Positions 14,068-27,100 of a stretch of DNA of 64,000 nt are shown here, piece by piece. Position numbers and translations under genes: made by a program. Numbering within the stretch: the first letter of the stretch is position 1; each line of letters begins with the position of its first letter. The notes under the pieces were generated by a model. The model made no database searches and was not told the origin of the DNA. It saw only the letters and a list, made by a program, of their open reading frames with translations. Source of the stretch: Echinococcus granulosus (Eukaryota > Platyhelminthes > Cestoda > Cyclophyllidea > Taeniidae); NCBI RefSeq assembly GCF_000524195.1, contig NW_020170430.1, forward strand, positions 187,799-251,798, given 5' to 3'.

Positions 14068-14287
14068 CGGAGGCAAAATTCCTATCCCAATCCGCCACGA
14101 TTGCTCGACTTTGCGTGACCTTCACGGATCAGCGGGCCCATCCTTGGTTGACTGCGCTCGCCGCCCTAACAACTACCGTCTCTCGGTCCAATTGGACACG
14201 GAGACCGCGGCTGCACGGCCAGGCGAACAGGTGCAGCACATATCCGCATGTCTGATCACACAGCCAAGACCTCCACAAACAGTTTAG
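14068..14287 (+). CDS. candidate terminal exon, unassigned
   Basis: A TTTTAG acceptor at 14062-14067 is followed by one base and then 72 open codons ending in TAG at 14285-14287. The peptide has coding-like composition (for example VQLDTETAAARPGEQ, three Cys, end ITQPRPPQTV) in a GC-rich island within AT-rich DNA. GAACAG followed by GTGCAG offers an internal donor. No upstream exon could be linked and no family is recognised, so the gene is hypothetical. Confidence 0.3.
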
Positions 14288-17200
14288 TTATTACGAATCA
14301 ATCTGTCAGTGAATTGCATCCCTTTATTGTTTTTCCTATCCGCGCTGATTCTTAGAAACTGCAACTTTCTTTGACCTATCCTCCTACATGGACTCACTTT
14401 CCGAAGCAAAAGTGGACATGAGACTAATAGACCACTTTACTTAAGGATGAGGTCATTTGGCCGCCTAAATTATCGTCATATTTAATCAAAATTTGATAAC
14501 TATTTCAGCTTCATTAATGCTGTTCATTTTGCACTTCTGATAACCACATTATTTTAATATTATATTTCTCGAGTCTATTTGTTCTGTAAGGACTAAAAGC
14601 ATACTTCCCACCTTATATCAAATTTAGTAGGAAACCATGAAGACAATTGAAATTCTATCGTAATTTTGGTGGGTCATGCATAAGTTAATTAGGAAATTAG
14701 TGCCTCAAAGAAATGTAATCTTCACATTTGACTCTAAATCCACAGGTAAATTACAGTTGATGCTCTGAACTCTGAGGTAATAAAGTTTGAGTTCCCAAAA
14801 CGGTTGAACAACTCTAAAACGAAATGAATTATACTACTGAATTAGGTGTAGACAAATTATGGGGAAGAGATTATTGCTAATTCATTTCTTCTGTTTTAAT
14901 CCAAATCCCAACTGGAGGCACAATGAATCGTGGTTTATCTTATGTTTACAGTTCGGATCAGACACTCATTCAAAGTGTGGGTTTTACGAAGTTTGGACGG
15001 TCGGCTTCACTAGTTGTTTCTTAAACCATTTGTCCACTTTTCCAATCAAACGAGACTCGACAGGTTGCATCGCCTCCATGTTGCTACCCAAATTAAAGCC
15101 CGGAGAGCCTGCACAATGCCGACTTTCCTCACTTTAGTAGCTGAGCCGTCTAGCAAGAAAGTAGTGGTACAGATGGTCGTTCGATTTAGCAGATTACTCC
15201 GTCATATGGTCTGCGTAAATGTGTGGGTACATCGCAATTTAACAAGCAAAAAGCCCTTGCAATGGCTCACCATTAGTTAAAGAAAGGTGAATTGTGCAGA
15301 GCTGGTGTGAACAAGTGGTAACAGTCACTTCAACTTGCCCACTTTTGGCTGCAGAAAATCAATTAGAATGAAGAATAAAAATACAGGTCTCTTTCCCTCA
15401 AGGTGGGATTTTAGGGTGAGACTCGACTTAATAATTTCCTAGGGGAGTTATGACCCTCATGGGGTTATGTTGACTGCTTTGTTGCCATCACAACCACAAA
15501 CTCCCCCATCCTCATGTTTCAGCTCGACAAGATTTTGTGATGATTTATTGCCTTAAACCAAGGATACCAAGTCAATAGGTACAATAATTAGTACTTGGGG
15601 TGTTTGGGCTTTTCGGTCACAATGGCAGAACGATATGGAGTAAACACAACCTATAAATTTGGCCTAGCTTGTGAAGGAAGCAGTAATTCACAATGCAAAT
15701 TTATTGTAGCATAATGCATTTTTGCTTGGGTATACGTTTTAAATAACCAGCTTTGTGACCAAGCGGCATCACCGATTCCACAAACTTTGGTAATCTGTGA
15801 CCCTTCCCTACACTACTCGAATATGAGGTGTCTCCGTCTACCCGCTCTTCTCAACCAAAGGATGTGAAGTTGTAAGTGGAAGAAAGAATTATTAAAGCCG
15901 CTACAGTAGTAACTATCTCATCAATGAAAATATTTACGGCACTTCGAACGATTAAGGAATAAGTTTACTGGGAGGTTAATGACTCAATTCCCTTCTCATA
16001 AGTAGAGGGAAAAGTGAAAGTTAATGATGTAATTGAAATAGGAAAACTTTATTATGTACGAATTTGTTAAATCCACAACTCTAAAGGGACATTTAATTCA
16101 TTTTTCGATATTTTTTGCACTATATGCCATCACTATGGTCTTAAGCACCACTAAGAAACGGAATTTGGTCGTTTAAGGACACAGCTACCATTCCCAATGC
16201 ATGTCGGGACAGGAAAGCAACAGCTAGTGTGAGACCTTCAGTCACCCCGATCCCTCAACTTCATACAAATATTCACAATAGTTAATCCACAAAACAGTTC
16301 CGATCAGCCGATCAAATCAGGCTTAGGACACCAAGTGCAAATAAAGAATGGAAACCTAGTTGAAATAAAAGTGCCGATGTCAGGCTTTTCATATGTGGAA
16401 GTTATTTGGGAAGAACAATACCCAAATCCCAGCATTCACACACATAAAACAGCGGATTTACTGACTCTAAGAGTAATTTTTACAGTTGTAGGTATGTAAA
16501 ATTGACCAAGGAAGCAAATATTTTATGTAAATGAGTGATTAACCAATTAAATATTACACTAATTTGAATCAAAAGGCTATTTAACCTACCAAGTAGAAAT
16601 AAAATTGGTTGATCACATTACCATTCTTACAATTGTAGAATTTATTTAGGAAAGGCTCAATTGGGAAGATCTCATTTTAGTAGACTTTTGAATTGCAGAA
16701 GTGTTGCATATGATGCAGCGCTCTGAGACTTCCCTGAAGACAAAAGAAGACAATACTCGGGCGGAATGTGCATTGCCGACGTACAGTAGTGCTTGGGGCT
16801 ACTGGCATGGCCTGGAGGCCAGACCACCCATCGGAGGTACAATGACGGCGCCCTAAGTGGCTCGCCACCAAAATTGCGAATTAAATACGCGATTAAAGTG
16901 TAGCATTTGATATTCCGTCTACCTTATTAATTGAGTAATATATTATATGCGGTATGGAAAGATGATGTCCTAGAAGCCATAGGTATGAACGCAAAGACTT
17001 AATAAATTTAGCACTTAATGAACCAGTGTTGTTCATCAGACCTCCTAAAATGAGGTAGAGCTGGAGCTGAAGACAGGAAAATCCGAAAATAAGTCTCATT
17101 CGCTATCTCTTAACATAAATGAGATATTTTTGCTTTGCTACTTTGGTGCTATGGATAGGCTGAGACTTGGATTTATCAGCTGCTCTGCTGCCTTCAATGA

Positions 17201-20200
17201 ATGGCTTAGGTCAAGTTTCTGGTTAGTAAATATACAAACTGAAAATATGTGACTGGTAAATTACTTTGTAAAATCAACAAAATAATTCGGGATTTTAAAG
17301 GAATGAAAAAATTTTTTTTGCATAAGAAAATTTACTCATGACTGCAAAATCTAGAAACATTAACAAGCAAATAACATTACAATTTACTCATCCTAGAGTA
17401 ACCTGTCTGATGCTGTAAGCCGTTCAGGACGCAGTTGTGAAGATTTTTATCAAGTGCAATAGTTGTTGTGGTTCATTTTAAATGCGATGCAGAATGCCTA
17501 GTCGAAGAAAGAAGTAGTCGGTTTTGGAAGGATTGCGCTTATCCACGAATATTACAGATAAAGTTTAGATATAATGGATGGGCAATGACAAATCGTATCA
17601 GCGAGGCGAACAATTACACAATGCAGCAAAAAAGCCAGAAAGAAGACCCTCAGAGCCAATTTTTATTAATAAGAATGCGTTGGAATCGTACAAAATGCAC
17701 TTACAGAAGTAGGGCTCAGCTTTGACCTGTAAATGAAGCCATAGGATGATTGCTTTGATTTGTGAACAATCTTCGATTTATATTCTGGTATTTGTGCATA
17801 GGATAGCATAAATTAGAAGGTGGACCACGTAAACTATCACTGAGGTTTTTGGTGGAACAAGTAAGTAAGCAAGGAAAAAATGCCAATTCTCACAATTCTC
17901 AGTAAAATCTCGATAAGATACTGTTTTGTCAAAAGGAATGACAGTGAATAAAGACCGCATGCACTTAGATCAAGCTCTATAGGTTCTTAGGGCCTGGTAA
18001 GTTACTACAGGCATTGTGTTAGAGCTTTTACTAAAATCGCAAGTCAGCCATATAAGCTAGTGGAAAGACATGTTAATGAAGATTTTAAATAGACAAAAAT
18101 AAAACATGCTAAAGGGTTCAAAGCCCTATTTGACATCGATTGTACCACTACCCAATTTCGAACCACCTGCCCCGCCAGTCACTCTGGACAATGCCACTAA
18201 CGATACATCTGTAGGTGGCGTACTCTCACGTAAGGATGCACAAGTTTGAGAATATGTTATCACTTCCAACTTCAACAAGCAAATATGCCAGAAAAGACCT
18301 ACCCATAGGGGGAACAATTGCTATTTCAACTAAATTTAGACCAAGATGAAATGGTGAGTATCTGCTGAATATCATGTTTCTGGGTAAACCAATTAAATAC
18401 TAATGAAGAAATACGCAATGCTCTGATCGCAATACAGGTTTAATGTACAGGAAGTATCTTGCACTCGCTTGAAAAAATAAAAGCAAAGGTGGCATTATTA
18501 CCGGAAGTGACCGAAACTCTCCCTAAATAGTGAGGTTTAGTTGTCTGCAAGATAGAACTAAAGAACCTTATATCCTACTGCTTTTAGGGTTTGTTAGTAC
18601 AAATAGTCCTTCAAGACTTACACAAGTAATTAGGCCATGTAGAAGTGAAGAAAGTGAGAGACGCTTCAGGAAAAAAGGTATTGGTGACCTTCAGCTACCC
18701 AAGCCATACGTGATTTCTGCTGGACCTCCATCTAAGTGAGCCCACATCACGTCTGTCACAATACTTTTATCTAATGTCCCAAAAGGTCCAGGAGAGAGCA
18801 GCCGCAGACATTCCCGGCCCCTTACTGAAAGGTTACCATCGCCTAAAACTATAGGCCACTTCACAAAAGTTGTCAAGTCAGAACGTCTGAATATCAGAAA
18901 CGCTTAAGCGGTAGCTTCTGCTTTCTTAAACGAACATGGTGCTAACTTTGAGAGCTAACTTTTATTGAACTACGCAAAACTTCTAAGGTCGTAATGACAA
19001 GCACAATAGCCAATGAACAGGTAGATAGAGGAAAGTCGTACCGCACAAGACAGCCTATCAAGAATGAGATCTATTATTGCTCCAAAGACTCGTTCCACTC
19101 CTGCTGTACATAGTCACTTCCATTACCCTTAAATTCAGGGGGAATTTTAGGTGAACCAGAACAAAAGAATTACTTTATCCACAATTTACAGTTCCGTGTC
19201 TGACCAATCGCTCTACACTGTAATAAAATCCGGCCTTACAAAGTGTAATATTCTTGCCATTCTCCCTTTACCTCCGGTTTTGGGCCCCTGGATTGAGAAG
19301 ATGGGTTATTAGAAGGAATTATATACTGCTGAAAAGTACAATTAATCGTATGGGAAATCAAAGTTTATTGCTTCCTTATGGACTAAAATCGCCTTCTTAT
19401 CCATAAGGTTGTTCCAATCCACCTGATCACCATTCAAGAGGTAGGTTCCAACAAAAGTAAAGTAAAGGCACCCCTAACCTACATGCGATGGTGGCGTCTA
19501 AAGGCGATAAGTTGGCTGTTTATCTCTCTGCTTTAGTAAAGAGCGACCTTGTATTTTGGTTATTGCGCATTGGTCAGGTGGGCTAGCCTCCGAACCATAC
19601 CAGTAGTGTAATACGATAGTGGTTTATCCCTCGGTTCTAGTGAGGCGCCACTTTTGGCTTTGAATTAGCCCCCTTGTACCTCGCTGCGTGGGCCGGCCTT
19701 TTGGGCCATGCCAATAGCCTCGTGCTGAATATATATGTTCTGCCCGAGGATTGTGTCTTCTTTCGTCATCAGGGAGTCTCGGGACGCTACAGTAGTCTCA
19801 GTCCCTTCTACATATAAAATACGCATATTCTGCCTGAGCATTGTATCTGCTTTCGTCTTCAAAGAAGTTTTGAGGAGCTACATATATGGCAAAAAACGAA
19901 AAATAGGCAACATACCTGCAAAGGAAATAGATAATGCCTTCAAGGAGGAATCAAAACTAATGCTCAAAACAAAGGGAGAGCAATGCAAACCATTTGATTG
20001 CAAAAAACCTATTATGTATTAGGCGTGTTCTTTGTACACATCTCATAACTGATGTAACGCCATTATTTCGCACACATACTGCAAACAATAACTACTTGCC
20101 CAATTAAAAAGGCATCTTAAATGTCAAGTCAGTACGGCTATGTTAACATATTTAAGGTAAGGCCAAACGATCACACAGTATTGTCATGACATTAAAATCA

Positions 20201-20975
20201 GTACTCTTTGTGGTTCTAGGAGATTTTATGAAAAAAATACCCATTCTAATTTAAAAAAGTTTTCTGCTAAAAATGTCGCACAAATACTGCTAATTAGCAT
20301 GCGTAAAGAACTTTGAATTCTGTGTGTTTTAACCCACTAATTCGCTTACACGTCTGACTCACCGCATTTATAAACGACCTGGTAGGTTGGTATTAATGGT
20401 AATGCCTGCCAGTTGGGAGCAAGGTCAGCTCTAGGGGCTTCGTTGGTAGAAGGTTTCTAACTGAGGATGCTTAAATTTGCTGTTTTGAAACTGTCTTGAT
20501 CCTTTGCAGGCATGGTATCTTGTCTTTCACGAGGGCAAAATTCATTTTCTCTTGTGTTTAAGACTGGAATATTCATTTTACATTGATATTTTCTGGGAGC
20601 GGGTCTCTAGTTCTGTTATATAGGGGCATACTGGTTTGTTGGCATTGCGCTTTACGTCTTGCATAACCCAGCAAGTTGTGCTTGTGGTAGATCTTTTGGA
20701 ATATTCCAGGATTGTTTGGCCTCCTAACCTTCCACTGCCTGCCTGCTTGTAGTCGCTTAAGTTATTCCGATGTAATTCTAAATTTAAGGACTTCTCATAT
20801 TATTTGTCTTACTTTTTGAATCTGGAACGCAGTATTTCATCGTGCAATTCTTTTTGAATTAGGAAGGGCTGCCATGCTTACCACTAAACGAATTGGACAA
20901 CGCTTGACAATTGGATAATATTTTAACTGCATTTATTCAACTTTGAGAATATTAAACCTATATTCAAGTGTGGTG
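14288..20975. other. intergenic region upstream of the glypican gene
   Basis: No supported coding exon. It contains a diverged 90-bp tandem repeat at 19.7-19.9 kb and presumably the glypican promoter and any non-coding 5' exon. No TATA or Inr element could be assigned with confidence. Confidence 0.5.
19738..19882. repeat. diverged tandem repeat, 90-bp period
   Basis: Two copies begin TTCTGCCCGAGGATTGTGTC (19738) and TTCTGCCTGAGCATTGTATC (19828). About 28 of the first 33 bases match by eye, and similarity fades after that. The period is a multiple of three, and the minus strand is open through both copies (19862-19665) as two related peptide units containing ADTMLRQNMRI and EDTILGQNIYI. It may be a relic of a repeat-coding gene or a mobile element. 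Confidence 0.5.
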
Positions 20976-21162
20976 ATGCGCTGCAGGCAAGACATTTCTC
21001 GACTGTGGAGCGGTTCCTCATCCTTCCTCTTCTTAATCTCCCTCGCACTCCTCACTTGGAATGCCTTTTCCGTTTCCGGTCTAGACTGTACTAAAGCAAA
21101 GCGAGACTGGCTCAACTACCGGTACAAAGTACTCACCACTAATGCCATCTCACCTTCCTACA
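20976..21162 (+). CDS. glypican exon 1: signal peptide and first core cysteine
   Basis: The ATG at 20976 gives a basic n-region (MRCRQDISRLW), a hydrophobic stretch (FLFLISLALL) and likely cleavage before LDC (Cys38). The donor is GTGAGT at 21163, phase 1. An upstream in-frame TTG is not a credible eukaryotic start. Confidence 0.85.
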
Positions 21163-24100
21163 GTGAGTCGACTTTCTAACATTTTCAGCCATTCTCTGTA
21201 GGTCAAACGATCTGCCCGATTATCGAGAGTACCTCATGTTGTGATAAGCAGATGGAAATGGATATATATACTGTTGGTGAAAGTGAGCTCCCTACCTCTC
21301 TTGCTAACTGGCTTGCGCCCGTTGCTGAACAAATGGAAAGCGATAGTCTAGCCCTTGACTGTGAGTTTATGTTTGCTTTAATCAATTGTATTGACTATAT
21401 GATGCCGTCCCTTAAAGCGCTATTTTTAAGGTTTAAAGGTAAATATTATGCAAAACTCAGCATACCCTGTCGTTTTTGAAGTCCTACTTTTGATCCGTAG
21501 TACGCTTATCCGATTCATTTCTGACCTTTTCTGCTTTTTTATTTTTTTGTCCAAGTAAAGCAGTAAATTTTACTACTTGTTTTCCTCTCAATTGCTTATC
21601 TTAATTTCCATTCTATCTACCAAAACGCTGTAATAACTAGTAACAGTGCTTATTTCTTCTACTTCTAGGATTTCTTTTTTGATTTTTAAACATATAGTTT
21701 TGTATCACAACTTGTTTCAAGTAGTATATCTGACCATTCCTTTTCTCTCCTATTTATTTATTTTAAACGTCGTGCATCGTCATTCAATCATTGCAGTGCA
21801 AAAAGCAATGTCACTAAAAACCATGTCCACCCGAGGATAGCGTTTTTCACACATGTCGTTAAATCTCCAAACCCCAGTCGAATGTGCGGTTGTGGTAAAC
21901 CGATCCCTTCCTCTTGAGATGCTAATCCTGCATTTTCAGCTTCTAATATGGCCCTTTTCTGTGATCGACCAGAATCTTTCGAAATTGAGCAAACTCTCCC
22001 CAACCCAACCTTTGGTCGAATTGCTTCACATCAGAACTTAATTGATTTTCTGTAAAGAAATTTGCGCTGTTGTTTTCGACTTCATGACTGCATAACCTGT
22101 GCTGCATCAGTTTACCCCATCAAAACTTCCTCTATTGTTTTCTGAAACCTTATGGGCCACTGAATATGGAAAGTTCAGGCATCATTTCTTCTGTCCTCCG
22201 TTTGTAAAATCCAAATATATTCACCGTTAGCGTCTCAAATACTACCTGAACAACTATTACTCGTTTTGATGTTTATGGGAAAATTTGTCGCAACGGTTTT
22301 AAGCGAAGTGACCGCTTCCGTATGATTGGTTTTAGTCCGCTCCGGACAATTTCAGGTTATAAGGCGATGTAATATTCTCATGTCATATTTGGTAAATATC
22401 CTGTAAGTAAAGGAGGTTTATTCAATTGTTCCATTGATTTAGTTTTCCAAATATGTTTAATTCTCTTAGTCAATTTCCATGTCATTATGCTTTAACCTTG
22501 CGTCAAATGCGTAAGCACATCTCCTTTTTCAAAATTCACTGCAAATTTACTTGAGGTACACAAACGTTTACACAGAAATCTGGAGCTAAGACTTGCCTAA
22601 TTCAGTACATTTTTACGTAATAAAACCTTTCTTTCATCTCCAGGTTACAAATTCCGTTCGGCATCTGACGTATAACCCAAAGTAAACTTAACTCTGCTGC
22701 GGTTAGCATGTAAGAATAGGCCTTCACTGTGACTTGCTAAACTTCTTCCTGCGGAAGCACTTTGTCACTTCCTTAGAAGTATCGAACATGTTCAAGAGTC
22801 CACGCCGTTTAGCTCGAGGCTCTAATCTCGTTCCCATGCAATTGTATTCCAATCTATGTATTGCTCATTTGTCCCAAGCAAAGATTTTGAAGAGTAACTT
22901 TGTTGGCATAATTTTCTTTTCACATCGCTGTAATACGTATGTGAAACTGCATATAAACCAAGGGATGTGTGTGTGTGGGTGTGATCGTCTGGTTGACTGT
23001 GGAGCCTGGTGCTGTCAATGGGGAAGTTTGGAAGGAGACAGAAGAGGCGGTGGCGGCAATAATGAGTGAGAACGAGTGAAGTGGTTGTCCTAAATCTCGA
23101 ATCGAGTTAGTCTACCACCCTTTCGTCAACTGGCTGCCAATGCAGTGAGGTAGATCCTTTACCGCTCATGCTTTCTCCCTACGCGAACACGTACGCACCT
23201 ACGCTGCACACGATTATTGCTAGCACGCCTTGGATGTAATCACGCAGTTGCTGTGGCCTCCAAGCTCGAGGCTCCTGTCGCTGCCTCTACCCCTCTAGGC
23301 CCATCTATGCTGACTCACCCCTCATTCAGAAGTGTCAATCTGTGAAACATTCCTCCGACCTCCAGATCCTTCATTAACTGTTTTTTGGTCAGTCACATCC
23401 TCTATTTCTCTAAGGGAGATCAACCTCCTGACTTGCTCTAATGGCGGTGGAATGTCAAATTATACCGTGTTTGTCAAACAACTTCATTAGGTAGAATGCA
23501 TGAATCTAAATTTTGTGTGCAATATCAAAGGAATGCCAGTGTTTTACTTCTTACACTGTTCTTCTCTTTTACCGATTATACTGTTTAAGGCGACTATTTC
23601 CGTTGATATTCCTCAGTACAAAGGTATGCCTTGCAGCGCGATCTTTCTTCCGCGTCTACCTTGCAATTGGAGTTATCTCGTCTTTAATGTGTCCATCATC
23701 TACTTAATAAATGCTCCTGTTATTTTCGACAAAAGGAAAGCTTCTCACCAGTTGATGCACTTCCAGAGGTAAACCGAAAACATCGGAGTGTGGAGTTACA
23801 TTTCTGTCGACGTGTAATTTATTGCAGCTGTATGCTTAGTGTGGTTCCACTCGTCTTTTTAGTCACTTTAGCTTGTTTGTTTTCGGATTCTTACTTGTTT
23901 GTTTGCTTAGCTTATTTATTTGTCAAAAATTGAGAATGGGTTTACAATTTGGTTACTCTACTTCAATGTCGGAGGGCTGGTTGAGAGAGCCTGATTCTCT
24001 TTTATGAGATGCGGCTTTTTAACAAAGGGTGTGGGGGATGAGGCTCCCTTCTCCAGCCACTGGTCGTCGCACACACTCGTCCCTGTGTGCATCCTACGTC

Positions 24101-27100
24101 CATGCAAGTTAAGATGATTCATGTGAGTGTGCATGCGTGTTGGTGATATGCTAGCACAAACAGACATTCAATAAGTTGAACGCACACATTCACACAAGCG
24201 CTCTACAAACTATTGGGACTAGGCGTTCAGGAATGCACATGCTGAGGGATTCTGGACGCTTTATCCTGTGTGTTTGCTTGCGACAACGTCACTTTCAAAA
24301 GCGTGAACTTGTGTGGCCTTTTGCATTGTGTATAATATATTGTCAACTAAGTCTTGAAATGTAGTCGCCCCAACTGAAAAATTCCCTTTTTTCTGTTTAA
24401 TAAACATTCAATCTGTTTTGCGCCTATGGTACGTCCATCTGACGAACCGTGAAATGCTTTAATAGGGTTTTTAGTACCCAGAATAACTCCGAGCTGGTTG
24501 TTTATAAATGAATAAAAGGCTAAATACAATCGTGTCTTCTGCATATATTCGAGACATTTTCACTGTAAGGCTCCATCCCTTCCATTGTTGAGTAATAATG
24601 TTGGTTGCCTTTGGACTGATACAATTGCGTCCGATTGGACTTAGGAAAAAAGTGCACAGTAAAATCAAATCCGTCACGTCAATCACCATTTTAAAGATCA
24701 TGTATTGGTACTACTTAAACAAATAAGGCGCATAAAACCTAGCATAGGTCTTTTCTATGTTGCAACAAGATGAGTAAGCCCTATGAGGCGAATTACAAAA
24801 CGTCAGTGTCTAGCATCTCGTTGAATGTCTTTGTTACTCTTTCCATTCGTGGGTAAGGCTGATTAACGTTAGTTCTCGGGCTTTCAGAATGCCTAGTTTA
24901 AATTTGTTTTCTTGACAAATTTTGCATTTGGAAGCTTAAATTATATCAATTGTGATTTTACCGGTTCTTCCAATTTATTACTGCTATGGAAAGTTTGGGC
25001 TTATACTGGTAACCAATTCTCGATGTGATTTTGGCTCACTTTTTGTCGGAAGGATCAAAACAGTACAGTAAAGGTACAAGCTTCTCTGGCAGTAGATAAG
25101 GCCAGTTCTAAGAAGTATGCGTAGTATGCGTGCTCTTATCCGGGTGCTGATGTTGATGCTACTTTCTTTAGACTTTTTCCGGTCGGATCTGATGGAGGCG
25201 CGGAATCGGTTGCACGAGGCCTTCAGCGGTATCTATGGCTACAACTACAAGGTGAACCATGCCTTCTTTTTCCAGTTCTTTAATGATCTCGAAGCCTACA
25301 TGGCTGGACGTCGCGGCGACCTGGCCCAGTTAGTGACGAGCTTCTTCAATCAGCTGCGCACCTCAATCGTAGTATTGATGGAGAAGGCAGAGGTGGCGAC
25401 GGGCTCCACCGCCACGCCCGACTATCAGCGCATCAACTGTCTGTCCGAAGCTCTGGGCAAGCAGAACGCCTTCGACCTCACGGACGTGCACCTGCGGGAG
25501 CAGTTCCTTCAGGTCTATCCACCGGCACGCATGCTTGTTAATTCGCTGGCTGCCGCAAGTAAACTCCTGCGCACCATCGTTGAGGATGTGAGTTCAGTAT
25601 ATGCATGTGTGCAGGTCTAAGTTATTCCCAAGACAATATTTGGGGGCAACTCTTGCAACGAAACGGAAGGGTCGAAAACTAGCGGAGAGGATGGTACGGT
25701 GACCATGTGCTGGTAGACCTAATTAATGCGCACTCTCGTGCAAGACAGCAATCAACGCATTACTTCCATTTTGGGAAGCTGAATATAGACGTGTTTTCAG
25801 AGCTTCCAAAATCACCGTCTTTCACCTCGTTTTCTTTTTTGATCTAATCCGATGCCGATAAATGAAGTACTTAAGCTAAGACGTTTTAGAAATGGGGGCC
25901 CACAATAAAAGTTTATTATATACCCCTCTCTATTTCTACTCACTGTAAAATGTGGCTTAAAATCATAACTGGTGACTATTACTACTGCATTGGTTCAAAA
26001 ATGACGAAAGATTCAATAAGAACACAAAATTAAGGTGGATGGCGTTTAATACAACCACTTGATGAGTTGAGTGTCTCTTGACAACCCGTCTCAAGACGCA
26101 TTTCATCAGCTGCTCGAGGGAGCACAGTTTTTCGTCCATCGGGTGACCTTTTAACCTCGTTGTCTTTACTTTTTTCTTCACTTTGCCGCATTTATGTCAA
26201 AAACAATAATATTAGACTTTTCGCATTGCCATGGTAGATTAAACATCAGCAGATGTATGCGTACATCTTCCTCCGTAGGTTTATGTAAGCACCTTATTTT
26301 TATCACCATTACGGATGTTCTGTTGTCAAGCCACCGCAAATGTTTATCTGTCTCCTAGCAGTGGCAATTATGTCTTGGCGCGTTCTTCAAGCACCTGCAT
26401 GCTAACAGACGGCCATTTTAGACAGGTCTGATCGGAGTATCCTAGCTCTTGTGTTTCCTCAACCTCTATCATTGCTTGCACAGCTGACTAATTAAATTTC
26501 ATTGCCGAAGTATTATCCAGACTGGCTGGCTTTTGTTCTGGACGGAGGCGATTTCTGTTCCCCAAAAAGGTCGACTTTGAGGGTGAGGTAGCGGCACTTG
26601 GCACTCAATACCACTTTGTACCCTTAGGCTGTGCAGCAAGCACTACAACTGCATGAAATGGCCCTCCGTCTTTAGAAACTTTCATTCTTCCTCGTTTTAT
26701 ATACACGACGCCCAAAACCACACACGCGGTTACACGTTTTGACCGATGCAGACCCTTTTCACAACCACCGGGCGCTATCCTCTTAAGTTTTGCCTTTTCT
26801 CCTGTCTGCTGCCGCTTATTCAGTACCCAACCCTAGTGTCGTTGTCTGTCTGCCTCTTCCCCGCACCTAATCCCTTTGCTTTTTGAATTTACATTGATTA
26901 ACGAGTCCTGCTATTCGCTCATTCCTTGGTTTTCCATGCGCTAGACGAAAGGGAAATGGACTTTGCCTTTCGCTAGGCGAAACCAAATGCAAACTTTATA
27001 TACCATGCATTGTTTTCTGTATTGAGGGGGAACTCGATCTTTCTGTATCTTGGCAATCAGTCATGAATAACTGCTTGTGGCTAAATTGGGTAGTTTTCAG

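Noticed and set aside
22734..23069. 111-codon frame in glypican intron 2
   Set aside because: Composition is not protein-like, its end is a TG-repeat product, and it lies inside an intron without splice support.
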